10,379 nt of DNA from Pseudomonadota bacterium (GTDB taxonomy: Bacteria; Pseudomonadota; Alphaproteobacteria; Rhizobiales; Hyphomicrobiaceae). Within the stretch, counting starts at the first letter, position 1. Each line of letters opens with the position of its first letter. The translations under genes were made by a program, and so were the position numbers. The notes beneath the pieces were generated by a model. The model had not been told where the DNA came from and made no database searches. It was given only the letters and a program-made list of their open reading frames with translations. Positions 1-6,347 of this stretch are shown in pieces. Location of the stretch: contig JAKALI010000086.1 in the NCBI GenBank assembly GCA_021813195.1, positions 1 through 10,379 of the forward strand, given 5' to 3'.

Positions 1-355
1 TCAGCGTTCGCACATGCGACCGACCGGGGGCAATCTGCGCGGATGTAATCCGGCCTGCGACCACATGATACTTCAGCACCGCGGCCAGCTTGTGCTTGTT
101 TTCCGGCTTGAGCAGGCCTGCAACAGCCCCCTTTGGCAAGCGGTCGAAAGCCGCATCGGTGGGCGCAAACACCGTCAAGGGACCTTTCGATCTCAACGCC
201 GGCACCAAACCCGCCGCCTGGGCCGCCGTAAGAAGGGTGTTGAATTGACCGGCCCCCTTCGCAACATCGACGATAGTGCCGTGATTTCCAGCCTGGGCGC
301 TGACCACAGAGACCGCCATCGCCGCGACGGCGAAAAGCGCGCTTAATGCTCTCAT
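1..355 (-). CDS. Secreted FAS1 (fasciclin) domain protein, C-terminal part cut by window edge
   Basis: The reading frame opens at ATG 355-353 and stays open to the window edge, giving 118 residues without a stop; the rest lies outside. Residues 1-22 form a signal peptide (hydrophobic run LSALFAVAAMAVSVVS, likely cleavage after SAQA), so the protein is exported. Residues 25-118 match a FAS1 domain: TIVDVA at the start, the conserved H1 box TVFAPTDAAFDRLP at 61-74, LLKPENK at 81-87 and the H2 box YHVV at 96-99. FAS1 domains mediate adhesion or bind small ligands in the periplasm or outside the cell; no enzyme activity is implied. The start is supported by GAGGAG at 363-368, 7 bases upstream. 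It is divergent from rpoE with about 210 bases between. Its own RpoE-type promoter is not visible, so co-regulation is only a guess from position. The family is certain, the role is not. Confidence 0.88.
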   Translation of the reverse strand, partial: MRALSALFAVAAMAVSVVSAQAGNHGTIVDVAKGAGQFNTLLTAAQAAGLVPALRSKGPLTVFAPTDAAFDRLPKGAVAGLLKPENKHKLAAVLKYHVVAGRITSAQIAPGRSHVRTL

Positions 356-485
356 GCTCAATCTCCTCGTGTTCGCTCGATCCTGCATCTCGTGCTCGGA
401 CTTTGTGTCGAACGCACACGCGGCACTCCGAGATTGCCGATGAAGACAATTTAACACGTGGCTCGAAGGCGTCTCGACGGAGCAA

Positions 486-508
486 CGGCAGGCCCCACCC
501 GCCTGCCG
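486..508. repeat. Perfect 8-bp inverted repeat just upstream of the rpoE promoter
   Basis: CGGCAGGC (486-493) and GCCTGCCG (501-508) are perfect inverted copies around a 7-base C-rich loop. The element ends 4 bases before the TGATCC -35 of the rpoE promoter. It could be an operator for a second regulator, or a hairpin in the 5' leader of the divergent FAS1 transcript. No T-run follows on either strand, so a classical intrinsic terminator is unlikely. Confidence 0.55.
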
Positions 509-512
509 CGGC

Positions 513-540
513 TGATCCGTTCGTTCCAGCGCATCGTTCA
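513..540 (+). promoter_or_regulatory. Putative RpoE (ECF sigma) promoter of the rpoE-chrR operon
   Basis: TGATCC at 513-518 is followed after 16 bases by CGTTCA at 535-540. TGATCC is the -35 element known for RpoE of the RpoE/ChrR type in R. sphaeroides. The same spacing and a near-identical -10 (CGTTCC) occur before the flavoprotein operon at 6103-6076, which supports both. A start site near 546 would give a leader of about 20 bases before ATG 567. This implies that RpoE activates its own gene. The -10 assignment rests on the match between the two sites in this window. Confidence 0.68.
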
Positions 541-566
541 CTTGGAGCAACATCAGAGGATCGGCT

Positions 567-1166
567 ATGGTTGCTGTTCTGGAACGCGCTCTGCCTGCCA
601 GGCGTCCGCCCACGAGCATGACATCGAGGACCATGGCCGATTTGCTTTTGAAAGTAGCCCAATCGCGCGACATCGAGGCTTTCCGAAAGCTCTACGATCT
701 CTACGGCCCGCGCGTGAAGGCCTACATGATGCGCCAGGGTGCCGATGCAACGACAGCGGAGGATCTCGCACAAGAAACGCTCATGGTCGTGTGGCGAAAG
801 GCAGAGCTCTATTCCGATGAGAAGGGCAGCGCGACCACATGGATTTTCACGATCGCCCGCAATCTGAGAATCGACAGGCTCCGTAGAGAGGTGGCTTGGC
901 AGCCCTTGCCGGAGAATCGAGATGAGGAGCCTTCGAACGATCCTGATCCCGAGATGGAGTTGTCCCACCGGCAGCGTCGGGAAAAGGTCCAGGCCGCAAT
1001 GGCTGCTCTGCCGCAAGATCAGTCGGAAGTTGTGGTGCTGTCGTACATAGAAGGCTTGTCCCACAGCGAGATCGCGGAGCGGCTGGGACTTCCGTTGGGA
1101 ACAGTGAAGTCGCGAATGAGATTGGCATACCAGAAGATCAAGGAAGCGATCGGGGACGACGTTTGA
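567..1166 (+). CDS. rpoE: RNA polymerase ECF sigma factor, RpoE/ChrR type
   Basis: A 199-residue extracytoplasmic-function sigma factor. Region 2 spans about 37-107, with AFRKLYDLYGPRVKAY, the core-binding run DLAQETLMVVWRKA (66-79) and the -10 recognition helix TTWIFTIARNLRIDRLRR (90-107). After an acidic linker (about 116-131), region 4 spans about 138-193, with LSYIEGLSHSEIAERLGLPLGTVKSRM as the -35 binding helix-turn-helix. It directs RNA polymerase to stress promoters. ATG 567 is chosen because AGAGGA (555-560) lies 6 bases upstream; in-frame ATGs at 618 and 633 would give a more usual N-terminus, but GAGGA before 633 is only 2 bases away. The next gene starts 2 bases after the stop and encodes its anti-sigma factor, so the two are one operon. 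In R. sphaeroides this sigma type answers singlet oxygen; the stimulus here is inferred. Confidence 0.93.
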   Translation: MVAVLERALPARRPPTSMTSRTMADLLLKVAQSRDIEAFRKLYDLYGPRVKAYMMRQGADATTAEDLAQETLMVVWRKAELYSDEKGSATTWIFTIARNLRIDRLRREVAWQPLPENRDEEPSNDPDPEMELSHRQRREKVQAAMAALPQDQSEVVVLSYIEGLSHSEIAERLGLPLGTVKSRMRLAYQKIKEAIGDDV

Positions 1167-1168
1167 CG

Positions 1169-1828
1169 ATGAAGATCACCCATCACCTCGACACGTCGAC
1201 ACTGATGACCTGCGCGGCGGGCTCCCAGCCCGAACCTTTGGCTGCGGTTGTTTCGTCGCACCTTGCGGTTTGCCCTCAGTGCCGGCGAGAGCTGGACGAC
1301 CTGTCCCTCATTGGCGAAGCCTTGTTTGAAACCCTCCCGCCTGAGCCGGTTGTGCGCGGCGCACCGGTGGTCGCGCTGCGGGCAGGGGAAGCGGCGCTGC
1401 CGTCGCATGCGCCGATAAGTGACATCGACGATAATGACAGCGCCGACGTGCCTCTGCCGCTGCGCGCCATCCTGGGGCCCCGCCTGGCCGACCTGAAGTG
1501 GAAACGTCTGTCGCCTGGGATATGGCATTACCCCATCGAGCTCTCTGAAGGGGCGAGCGGTGATTTACGGTTGTTGAAAGTCGCGCCGGGTGTCGCCTTA
1601 CCGGAGCACGGCCACGGTGGCTCTGAACTCACCCTCGTGCTCCAGGGTAGCTACACGGATTCCATTGGGACTTTCCGGGCGGGCGATGTGGCGGATCTTG
1701 GTGATGACGTTGAGCACCGCCCCGTAGCCGATCCAATCGAAGGCTGCATTTGTCTCGTCGCCTCCGATCGCAAAGTTCGCTTCCGCAGCCTGCTCGCAAG
1801 GCTGGCACAGCCGTTCACTGGGCTGTAG
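1169..1828 (+). CDS. chrR: Zinc-binding anti-sigma factor ChrR
   Basis: A 219-residue cytoplasmic anti-sigma factor that binds RpoE and keeps it inactive until stress. With the ATG at 1169 the N-terminal zinc site falls at H6, H31, C35 and C38, the same numbers as in the characterised R. sphaeroides ChrR, which is why this start is preferred over TTG 1163. The C-terminal cupin domain (about 105-200) carries EHGHGGSE, giving metal ligands H147, H149, E153, plus H183 (VEH). The cysteine pair C193/C195 near the C-terminus also has a counterpart in R. sphaeroides. All ligands are present, so a working two-domain ChrR is expected: the N-terminal domain inhibits the sigma factor and the cupin domain is needed for the singlet-oxygen response. 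It lies 2 bases after rpoE, and the following SDR gene starts 39 bases downstream. Confidence 0.95.
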   Translation: MKITHHLDTSTLMTCAAGSQPEPLAAVVSSHLAVCPQCRRELDDLSLIGEALFETLPPEPVVRGAPVVALRAGEAALPSHAPISDIDDNDSADVPLPLRAILGPRLADLKWKRLSPGIWHYPIELSEGASGDLRLLKVAPGVALPEHGHGGSELTLVLQGSYTDSIGTFRAGDVADLGDDVEHRPVADPIEGCICLVASDRKVRFRSLLARLAQPFTGL

Positions 1829-1867
1829 ACTGAGCCCTGGCCTCACCACTTCGGGAGTCGTTGGGCA

Positions 1868-2629
1868 TTGGCGCGCGGACCTTGGCAGACGGCCCTCATC
1901 ACGGGAGCGAGCACGGGCATCGGGCGCGAGATGGCACTGATGCTGGCCAGCCGGGGTGTCAAGGTACTCGCCGTTGCCCGCACCGCCAGCAAACTTCAGG
2001 AATTGCGTGAGCTTCAGCCGCTCATCACGCCGCTGGTGTTGGACGTCTCTGATCTCGCCGCTGTTCGTGAGCAACTGCGGCTCGCCTTGACGACACATGG
2101 CGCACCCGATCTTGCGATCCTGAACGCTGCAATTTGGCATCCCATGGGCGCGACGAATTTCGACGCTGCCAAGGCGGCAGAAGCGCTGCGCATCAACGTA
2201 GAGGGGGTCACCAATTGCCTCGAATCGCTCATGCCTGCCATGATCGCCCGCGGATCCGGTCGCATCGCTCTCATCGGCTCAGTTGCCGGTTATCGCGGCT
2301 TGCCCAAGTCGCCCGCCTATGCGCCGACGAAGGCCGCGCTGATTTCTCTCGCGGAGTCCCTGGAGGCCGACTTAGCGCGCCATGGCGTGGCCATCAGCAT
2401 CGTCAATCCCGGCTTCATTGAAACGCCGATGACGTCCGTCAACAAGTTCCCCATGCCGTTCATTATGCCGGCTCCCGAGGCTGCACAGCGGATTCTGGCC
2501 GGACTGGAAAAGGGCAAGTACGAAGTCGCATTCCCCTGGCAGCTCGTGCTCGCGCTCAAGATCGCACGCCTGTTGCCCAACTGGGCGTATCTTTGGTACG
2601 TGCGGCGCTTCATACTGCCCACGATGTAG
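1868..2629 (+). CDS. Short-chain dehydrogenase/reductase (SDR), third gene of the rpoE operon
   Basis: A 253-residue classical SDR, an NAD(P)-dependent oxidoreductase. The nucleotide-binding motif TGASTGIG is at 12-19, NAA at 86-88, and the catalytic tetrad is N110, S138, Y151, K155 (YAPTK). The PGFIETPMT loop is at 181-189. The C-terminal 35 residues are unusually hydrophobic and basic (FPWQLVLALKIARLLP, WYVRRFIL), which suggests contact with the membrane and a lipid-like substrate. The start is TTG 1868: no ATG or GTG exists in frame between the chrR stop and this point, and later ATGs would destroy the Rossmann fold. GGGAG at 1853-1857 is 10 bases upstream. An SDR belongs to the RpoE-dependent RSP1091-1087 operon of R. 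sphaeroides, as I recall it; here it is attached to rpoE-chrR. Substrate unknown; a role in handling oxidised or modified acyl chains is inference. Confidence 0.9.
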   Translation: MARGPWQTALITGASTGIGREMALMLASRGVKVLAVARTASKLQELRELQPLITPLVLDVSDLAAVREQLRLALTTHGAPDLAILNAAIWHPMGATNFDAAKAAEALRINVEGVTNCLESLMPAMIARGSGRIALIGSVAGYRGLPKSPAYAPTKAALISLAESLEADLARHGVAISIVNPGFIETPMTSVNKFPMPFIMPAPEAAQRILAGLEKGKYEVAFPWQLVLALKIARLLPNWAYLWYVRRFILPTM

Positions 2630-2644
2630 CGGGCTTGGCCTACG

Positions 2645-3880
2645 CTATGGCTTGCAGAAGCGGTAGAGACCGACGTCTACGACGCCGCGCTCGAAACCGA
2701 CTTCGCAATACGTGAGATAATAATTCCACATGCGACGGAAGCGCTCGTCGAACCCTAACCGCACGATCTTGGGCCATGCGGCTTCGAAGCGCTCACGCCA
2801 AAGAGCGAGCGTGCGCGCGTAGCTGATGCCGAACCGTTCAACGGGCTCCATCGTCAGTCCGGCCGCTGCGGCGTGGCGCGCCATGAGGCTCTCGGTTGGC
2901 AGCATCCCGCCAGGAAAGATGTAACGTTGGATGAAGTCGGGCCGCGAACGGTAGATCGGATAATCTGCCTCATTGATCGTGATGGCCTGGAGAATAGCCA
3001 GCCCACCCGCCTTGAGACGATCGGCTAAAGTGCGGAAATAGACTGGCCAATGCTCTTCACCGACGGCCTCGATCATTTCGATTGACACGATGCGATCGAA
3101 TGTGCCGGTCGTGTCGCGGTAATCCTCAAATTCAATTTGCGCTGTGGTCGCTAGACCAGCGGCGGCAATGCGGCGGCGGGCATAGGTCAGTTGTTCCCGT
3201 GAGACTGTGATCGCCTTCACGCGCGCGCCGAGCCGGGCCAGCCGCTCGGCCATCCCACCCCAACCACAGCCGATCTCCAGAACCTCCTGCGCGGGGGCCA
3301 CGTCGAGCGCTGCGACGACGCGCGCATACTTCTCATCCTGCGCCGCTTCGAGTGTCATACCGGTTTCGGCGAACACAGCGCTCGAATAGGTCATACCGGC
3401 ATCGAGCCAGAGCGCATAGAAATTATTTCCGAGGTCGTAGTGGGCGGCGATGTTGCGCCGACTGCCACGACGCGTGTTGGCACGCAGCCGATGGGCAATC
3501 TTGTCCGTCAATCGCGTCGCGAACAGTTCCCCGCCCGCATCTGCGAGCGAGCCATAGTTGTCGATGTAGAAGCGGATCAGGTTGCCCAGATCGGCGCTCT
3601 CCACCTCGCCCCGCATATAGCTTTCGGCAAAGCCGATATTGCCGCGCATGGCCGCCCGACGGATCGCCCGCAGGCTGTTGAGCTTCAAGGTGGCCTCAAG
3701 CGGGCCCGACCCACCGATGGTGCGCTGGCGTCCCGACGGCAGCGTCAGGGCGAGACGTCCCGCCGTCACGCCGGCCATGCGCCGCTGCGCCAAGTCGAGC
3801 AGGCGCTCGTCGCGCCACGCCTTAAGTCCGCTGGACGAACCGATCTCGTCCCTGCGCTCGATTATGTCGTCACGCGACAT
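2645..3880 (-). CDS. Cyclopropane-fatty-acid-synthase-family SAM methyltransferase, UfaM-like
   Basis: A 411-residue enzyme that transfers a methyl group from S-adenosylmethionine to the double bond of an unsaturated phospholipid acyl chain. The lipid-binding N-terminal part (about 30-130) includes GNIGFAESYMRGE (80-92). The catalytic domain starts at IAAHYDLGNNFY (144-155), with SAM motif I VLEIGCGWGG (200-209), IVSIEMIEAVGEEHW (264-278), IFPGGMLPT (321-329) and YYLTYCEVGF (387-396). Compared with E. coli Cfa, the bicarbonate-site residues E239, I268 and Y317 are kept as E271, I300 and Y354, but C139 is S167 and H266 is Q298. This points to a family member that leaves a methylated alkene rather than a cyclopropane, as UfaM does in furan fatty acid synthesis. 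It is the last gene of the operon, overlapping the DUF1365 gene by 11 bases; AAGG lies 6 bases before its ATG. Family certain; product inferred from neighbours. Confidence 0.9.
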   Translation of the reverse strand: MSRDDIIERRDEIGSSSGLKAWRDERLLDLAQRRMAGVTAGRLALTLPSGRQRTIGGSGPLEATLKLNSLRAIRRAAMRGNIGFAESYMRGEVESADLGNLIRFYIDNYGSLADAGGELFATRLTDKIAHRLRANTRRGSRRNIAAHYDLGNNFYALWLDAGMTYSSAVFAETGMTLEAAQDEKYARVVAALDVAPAQEVLEIGCGWGGMAERLARLGARVKAITVSREQLTYARRRIAAAGLATTAQIEFEDYRDTTGTFDRIVSIEMIEAVGEEHWPVYFRTLADRLKAGGLAILQAITINEADYPIYRSRPDFIQRYIFPGGMLPTESLMARHAAAAGLTMEPVERFGISYARTLALWRERFEAAWPKIVRLGFDERFRRMWNYYLTYCEVGFERGVVDVGLYRFCKP

Positions 3881-4670
3881 CCGTCACCTTGTCGTTGGCT
3901 GCTGCGATATGAGAGACCCTGTATCCGGGCGTGGACGCTCCATGCGTCACCGGAACACCTTTGATCCAAAGCCGCAAGGCCTCCCAGTGAATTCCGGCAA
4001 TAACCTTCCAAGTCATCAGAGGGTAGCGCCACAACAGTGAGGCCAGCACTCGATCGGTCAATGGTTGCGCTTTACCCGTGAAATGCGTCTTGAGCAGCGC
4101 TCCGTCCGCATCGCAGAGGTGCACGCCCACGGTGAGCTGATCGCCGGGGTCGGTTACGCGAAAGCCATAGGAGCCCTGCGGTGAGGCGAACGGAGAAACA
4201 TGCATGCGCTTTTGCGCCTGCTGCGCTTGGACCCCGGTTTCTCCACGCGCGACAGGCGCGACATAGCAATGGCGCTCGCCCCAGGTATTGTTGACCTCGT
4301 AGACAATACCCTCCATGCACCCTCGTCCGTCGAGTGCATAGTAGACGGTGAGCGGATTGAAGACGTAACCGAACATGCGCGGATAGCAGAGCGCGAGCAG
4401 ACGGCCATCGGGACTAAGGTCGATGCCGCCAGCGCTCATGAGCGAGCGGATATGCCGGTTCAGTCCCGCGGGCGCACCTTGCCCATGATCGGACTCGAAA
4501 AAGCTGAACACGTTGCCGCGATTAACCGAGAAAAGTCGGCAACGCGCATCGAGTTCGTCCAGCCGGTCGAGATCAAACAGCATAGAAAAAACGCGGTAAC
4601 TCAACGCGTGCGTCTTGGGCCGCAAGCGCTTATGGACGACGGTGCCGGTGTAAATCACGGCGTCGCTCAT
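3870..4670 (-). CDS. DUF1365 family protein, candidate partner in acyl-chain modification
   Basis: A 266-residue protein of the DUF1365 family, of unproven biochemistry. Diagnostic blocks are VVHKRLRPKTHALSYRVFSM (11-30), CYPRMFGYVFNPLTVYY (95-111), YEVNNTWGERHCY (124-136) and KRMHVSPF (154-161). Histidines in these blocks (H13, H21, H134, H157) and H228 in the C-terminal helix WKVIAGIHWEALRLWIKG could form a metal or catalytic site; that is inference. No signal peptide or clear membrane segment is seen. Its ATG overlaps the stop of the flavoprotein gene (ATGA at 4670-4667) and its end overlaps the methyltransferase gene, so the three are translationally linked. The R. sphaeroides homologue RSP1090 is RpoE-controlled and needed for a full RpoE response. 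The furan pathway needs an oxygen-inserting protein (UfaO); this family is a candidate, but I cannot confirm that assignment from memory. Confidence 0.88.
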   Translation of the reverse strand: MSDAVIYTGTVVHKRLRPKTHALSYRVFSMLFDLDRLDELDARCRLFSVNRGNVFSFFESDHGQGAPAGLNRHIRSLMSAGGIDLSPDGRLLALCYPRMFGYVFNPLTVYYALDGRGCMEGIVYEVNNTWGERHCYVAPVARGETGVQAQQAQKRMHVSPFASPQGSYGFRVTDPGDQLTVGVHLCDADGALLKTHFTGKAQPLTDRVLASLLWRYPLMTWKVIAGIHWEALRLWIKGVPVTHGASTPGYRVSHIAAANDKVTDVA

Positions 4671-6025
4671 GCACGCACGCGCTCCTCACGTTCTGTGAGG
4701 ACGTGCGAACTCGACGTCAGAGTCGGCCGCCTATGGCCCGCTGGTAAGACCCATGGCCGGTGCACGCCGCCCATCGCCTCCGCCGCCTCAAGGCCCGCAG
4801 CAAGACCATCCTCGTGGAAGCCGTAGCCGCAATAGCTGCCGGCAAACCAAATGTGCCGGCGTCCCTGGATCGCGGCAATACGCGCCTGGGCCTGCAGCGC
4901 AGCCACATCAAACAGGGGGTGATGATAAACGAGGCGGCGCGCGACGAATTCTTCAGGTATGGGTGTGGTGGGATTAAGCGTCACGAAGTAGTCGGGCGCA
5001 TCCCCCAGGGGCTGGAGCTTATTCATCCAGTAGCTCACACCCAGGCGATGCGATTGCCCACTCTGTCCCACGTAATTCCAACTCGTCCATAGCCACCGCC
5101 GCCGTGGCATAACGCGCGCGTCGCGATGCAGGATTACCTCATTACGCTCGTAGCGGAAAGCGCCCAACACGTCACGCTCGGTGGCGTCCGCATCCTGAAG
5201 CAAGCTCAGCGCATCATCGGCATGGCAGGCGAGCAGACATCTGTCGAACACCTGCCTGGTCCCGCTCTGCGTAGCCACTGCCACACCGTCAAATGTGCGT
5301 TCGACGCTGACGACCGGATCGCCCGCGATCACCCTGCCCCTAAAGGCCGCCACAATCCGATCCACATACGCGCGGCTGCCGCCCTCGACCGTGCGCCACT
5401 GCGGACGATCGTTCAACTGTAACAGACCGTGGTTGGCAAAAAAACGCGCAAAAGCAGCGGCAGGAAAATCAAGCATCGTCGCCGCCGGGGCCGACCAGAT
5501 TGCCGCCGCCATCGGCAGAATGTGACGATCAATAAAGGCTCTGGAGTAGTTACGCGATCGCAGCCATGCGCCCAGCGTGATTTCAGGATCGCAGGCATCT
5601 TCGGCCAGATTGGCCGCCTCGCGGAAGAACCGCAGCGTGTCGCGACCCATTTGCCAGTGCGACGGCCGCAGCAGGTTCAACGGCTGGCCGAAAAATCCCA
5701 ATGCTCCATTGCCGTTGTATTCGTAGCGCCCGCTATCGAGTGAAACCGAGAAACTCATGTCGGTCGCGACGGTCGGGACATCGAGCAGTTGGAACAGCGC
5801 GATCAGATTGGGATAGGAGCGCGTGTTGTAGACGATGAACCCGGTATCAATGGGCACCTGTCCGTGTCGGCCGGGCACATCGACCGTATGACTATGACCA
5901 CCGATCCGGTCCTCCTTCTCAAACAGCGTGACCTCATGGCGTGCCCCCAGCAACCACGCCCCGCCAAGACCGGTGATCCCGGCGCCCACAACAGCAATTC
6001 TCAACTGACCCACCCCAATTTCCAA
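4667..6025 (-). CDS. FAD-dependent amine-oxidase-fold protein, UfaD-like fatty acid desaturase
   Basis: Up to 452 residues (numbered from TTG 6025). The N-terminal FAD-binding fold is clear: RIAVVGAGITGLGGAWLL (9-26), FEKEDRIGGHSHTV (35-48), then DTGFIVYN (60-67). The C-terminal FAD motif WFAGSYCGYGFHEDGLAAGLEAA is at 393-415. It lies in the flavin amine oxidase / phytoene-desaturase-like superfamily. Close neighbours DUF1365 and a Cfa-type methyltransferase identify it as the RSP1091 (UfaD) group, whose member desaturates a methylated 18:1 chain to a methylated diene on the way to furan fatty acids. The start is unsettled: no in-frame ATG exists. TTG 6025 has no ribosome site, GTG 6013 has GGA 7 bases upstream, and TTG 6004 gives the family's usual MRIAVVGAG start. 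It is the first gene of the operon, with a putative RpoE promoter about 50 bases upstream. The enzyme family is sure, the substrate inferred. Confidence 0.9.
   Translation of the reverse strand: MEIGVGQLRIAVVGAGITGLGGAWLLGARHEVTLFEKEDRIGGHSHTVDVPGRHGQVPIDTGFIVYNTRSYPNLIALFQLLDVPTVATDMSFSVSLDSGRYEYNGNGALGFFGQPLNLLRPSHWQMGRDTLRFFREAANLAEDACDPEITLGAWLRSRNYSRAFIDRHILPMAAAIWSAPAATMLDFPAAAFARFFANHGLLQLNDRPQWRTVEGGSRAYVDRIVAAFRGRVIAGDPVVSVERTFDGVAVATQSGTRQVFDRCLLACHADDALSLLQDADATERDVLGAFRYERNEVILHRDARVMPRRRWLWTSWNYVGQSGQSHRLGVSYWMNKLQPLGDAPDYFVTLNPTTPIPEEFVARRLVYHHPLFDVAALQAQARIAAIQGRRHIWFAGSYCGYGFHEDGLAAGLEAAEAMGGVHRPWVLPAGHRRPTLTSSSHVLTEREERVRA
4683..4701 (-). promoter_or_regulatory. Hairpin covering the ribosome binding site of the DUF1365 gene
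   Basis: TCCTCAC and GTGAGGA form a perfect 7-bp stem around the 5-base loop AGAAC on the mRNA strand. The 3' arm contains most of GAGGAG (4687-4682), the ribosome binding site 11 bases before ATG 4670. The hairpin lies within the last codons of the flavoprotein gene, so ribosomes finishing that gene would open it. This, with the ATGA overlap, suggests translational coupling. Confidence 0.5.
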
Positions 6026-6347
6026 CTTTCATAAATGCCACGTCGCGCGCAGGACCTGGCACGAGCCCCGGGAATGGAACGGGCAAGATCGCTTGGCGGA
6101 TCAACATGGGATGCGACCACCGACAGAGATTTGTTGCGCCGCAACGGAAAGCTTCGCACCTCCGACTGAGCCGTTGGCACCCTAATAAATTCGCTAGTTC
6201 GCCGCGTTACCACTTCCTTCACAGAAAGACTCTGTTAACATTCACCAACGCAAAATGAATGGGCCCAGCGAAGACTGAGAACGACTCCGTTCGTAGTGAA
6301 GCAGGGCAGATTTGGGAACCGCAAGTTCGATTGCTAAAGGTTCAGCC
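6026..6347. other. Intergenic region between the divergent flavoprotein operon and the small membrane protein gene
   Basis: About 320 bases without a convincing gene. It contains the putative RpoE promoter for the minus-strand operon (6076-6103). It also has two short inverted repeats: ACAGA/TCTGT at 6221-6235 and GAACG/CGTTC at 6279-6292. An AT-richer stretch around 6181-6260 (for example TTCCTT, 16 bases, TAACAT) may hold a weak promoter for the plus-strand small gene. An out-of-frame ATG at 6032 starts a 32-codon frame overlapping the flavoprotein start, probably by chance. Confidence 0.6.
6076..6103 (-). promoter_or_regulatory. Putative RpoE (ECF sigma) promoter of the flavoprotein-DUF1365-methyltransferase operon
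   Basis: On the minus strand TGATCC (6103-6098) is followed after exactly 16 bases by CGTTCC (6081-6076). Sequence and spacing match the element before rpoE at 513-540. The spacer sequences differ, so this is not a simple duplication. A start near 6070 would give a leader of about 45-65 bases to the flavoprotein gene. It implies direct control of the lipid operon by RpoE. Confidence 0.68.

Noticed and set aside
458..820. Plus-strand frame overlapping the rpoE start
   Set aside because: It runs out of frame through the sigma factor gene, which has clear region 2 and 4 motifs, so it is a shadow.
943..948. TGATCC inside rpoE as another RpoE promoter
   Set aside because: There is no CGTTC at 16 bases and the site is inside coding sequence; it was treated as chance. 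The copies near 3963, 7486, 8507 and 10202 fail the same test.
3440..3964. Plus-strand open frame opposite the methyltransferase gene and the end of the DUF1365 gene
   Set aside because: It lies antisense to well-supported genes and shows no recognisable motif.
6001..6222. 73-codon minus-strand frame in the leader of the flavoprotein gene
   Set aside because: It covers the putative promoter, lacks a good ribosome site and has no recognisable protein features.
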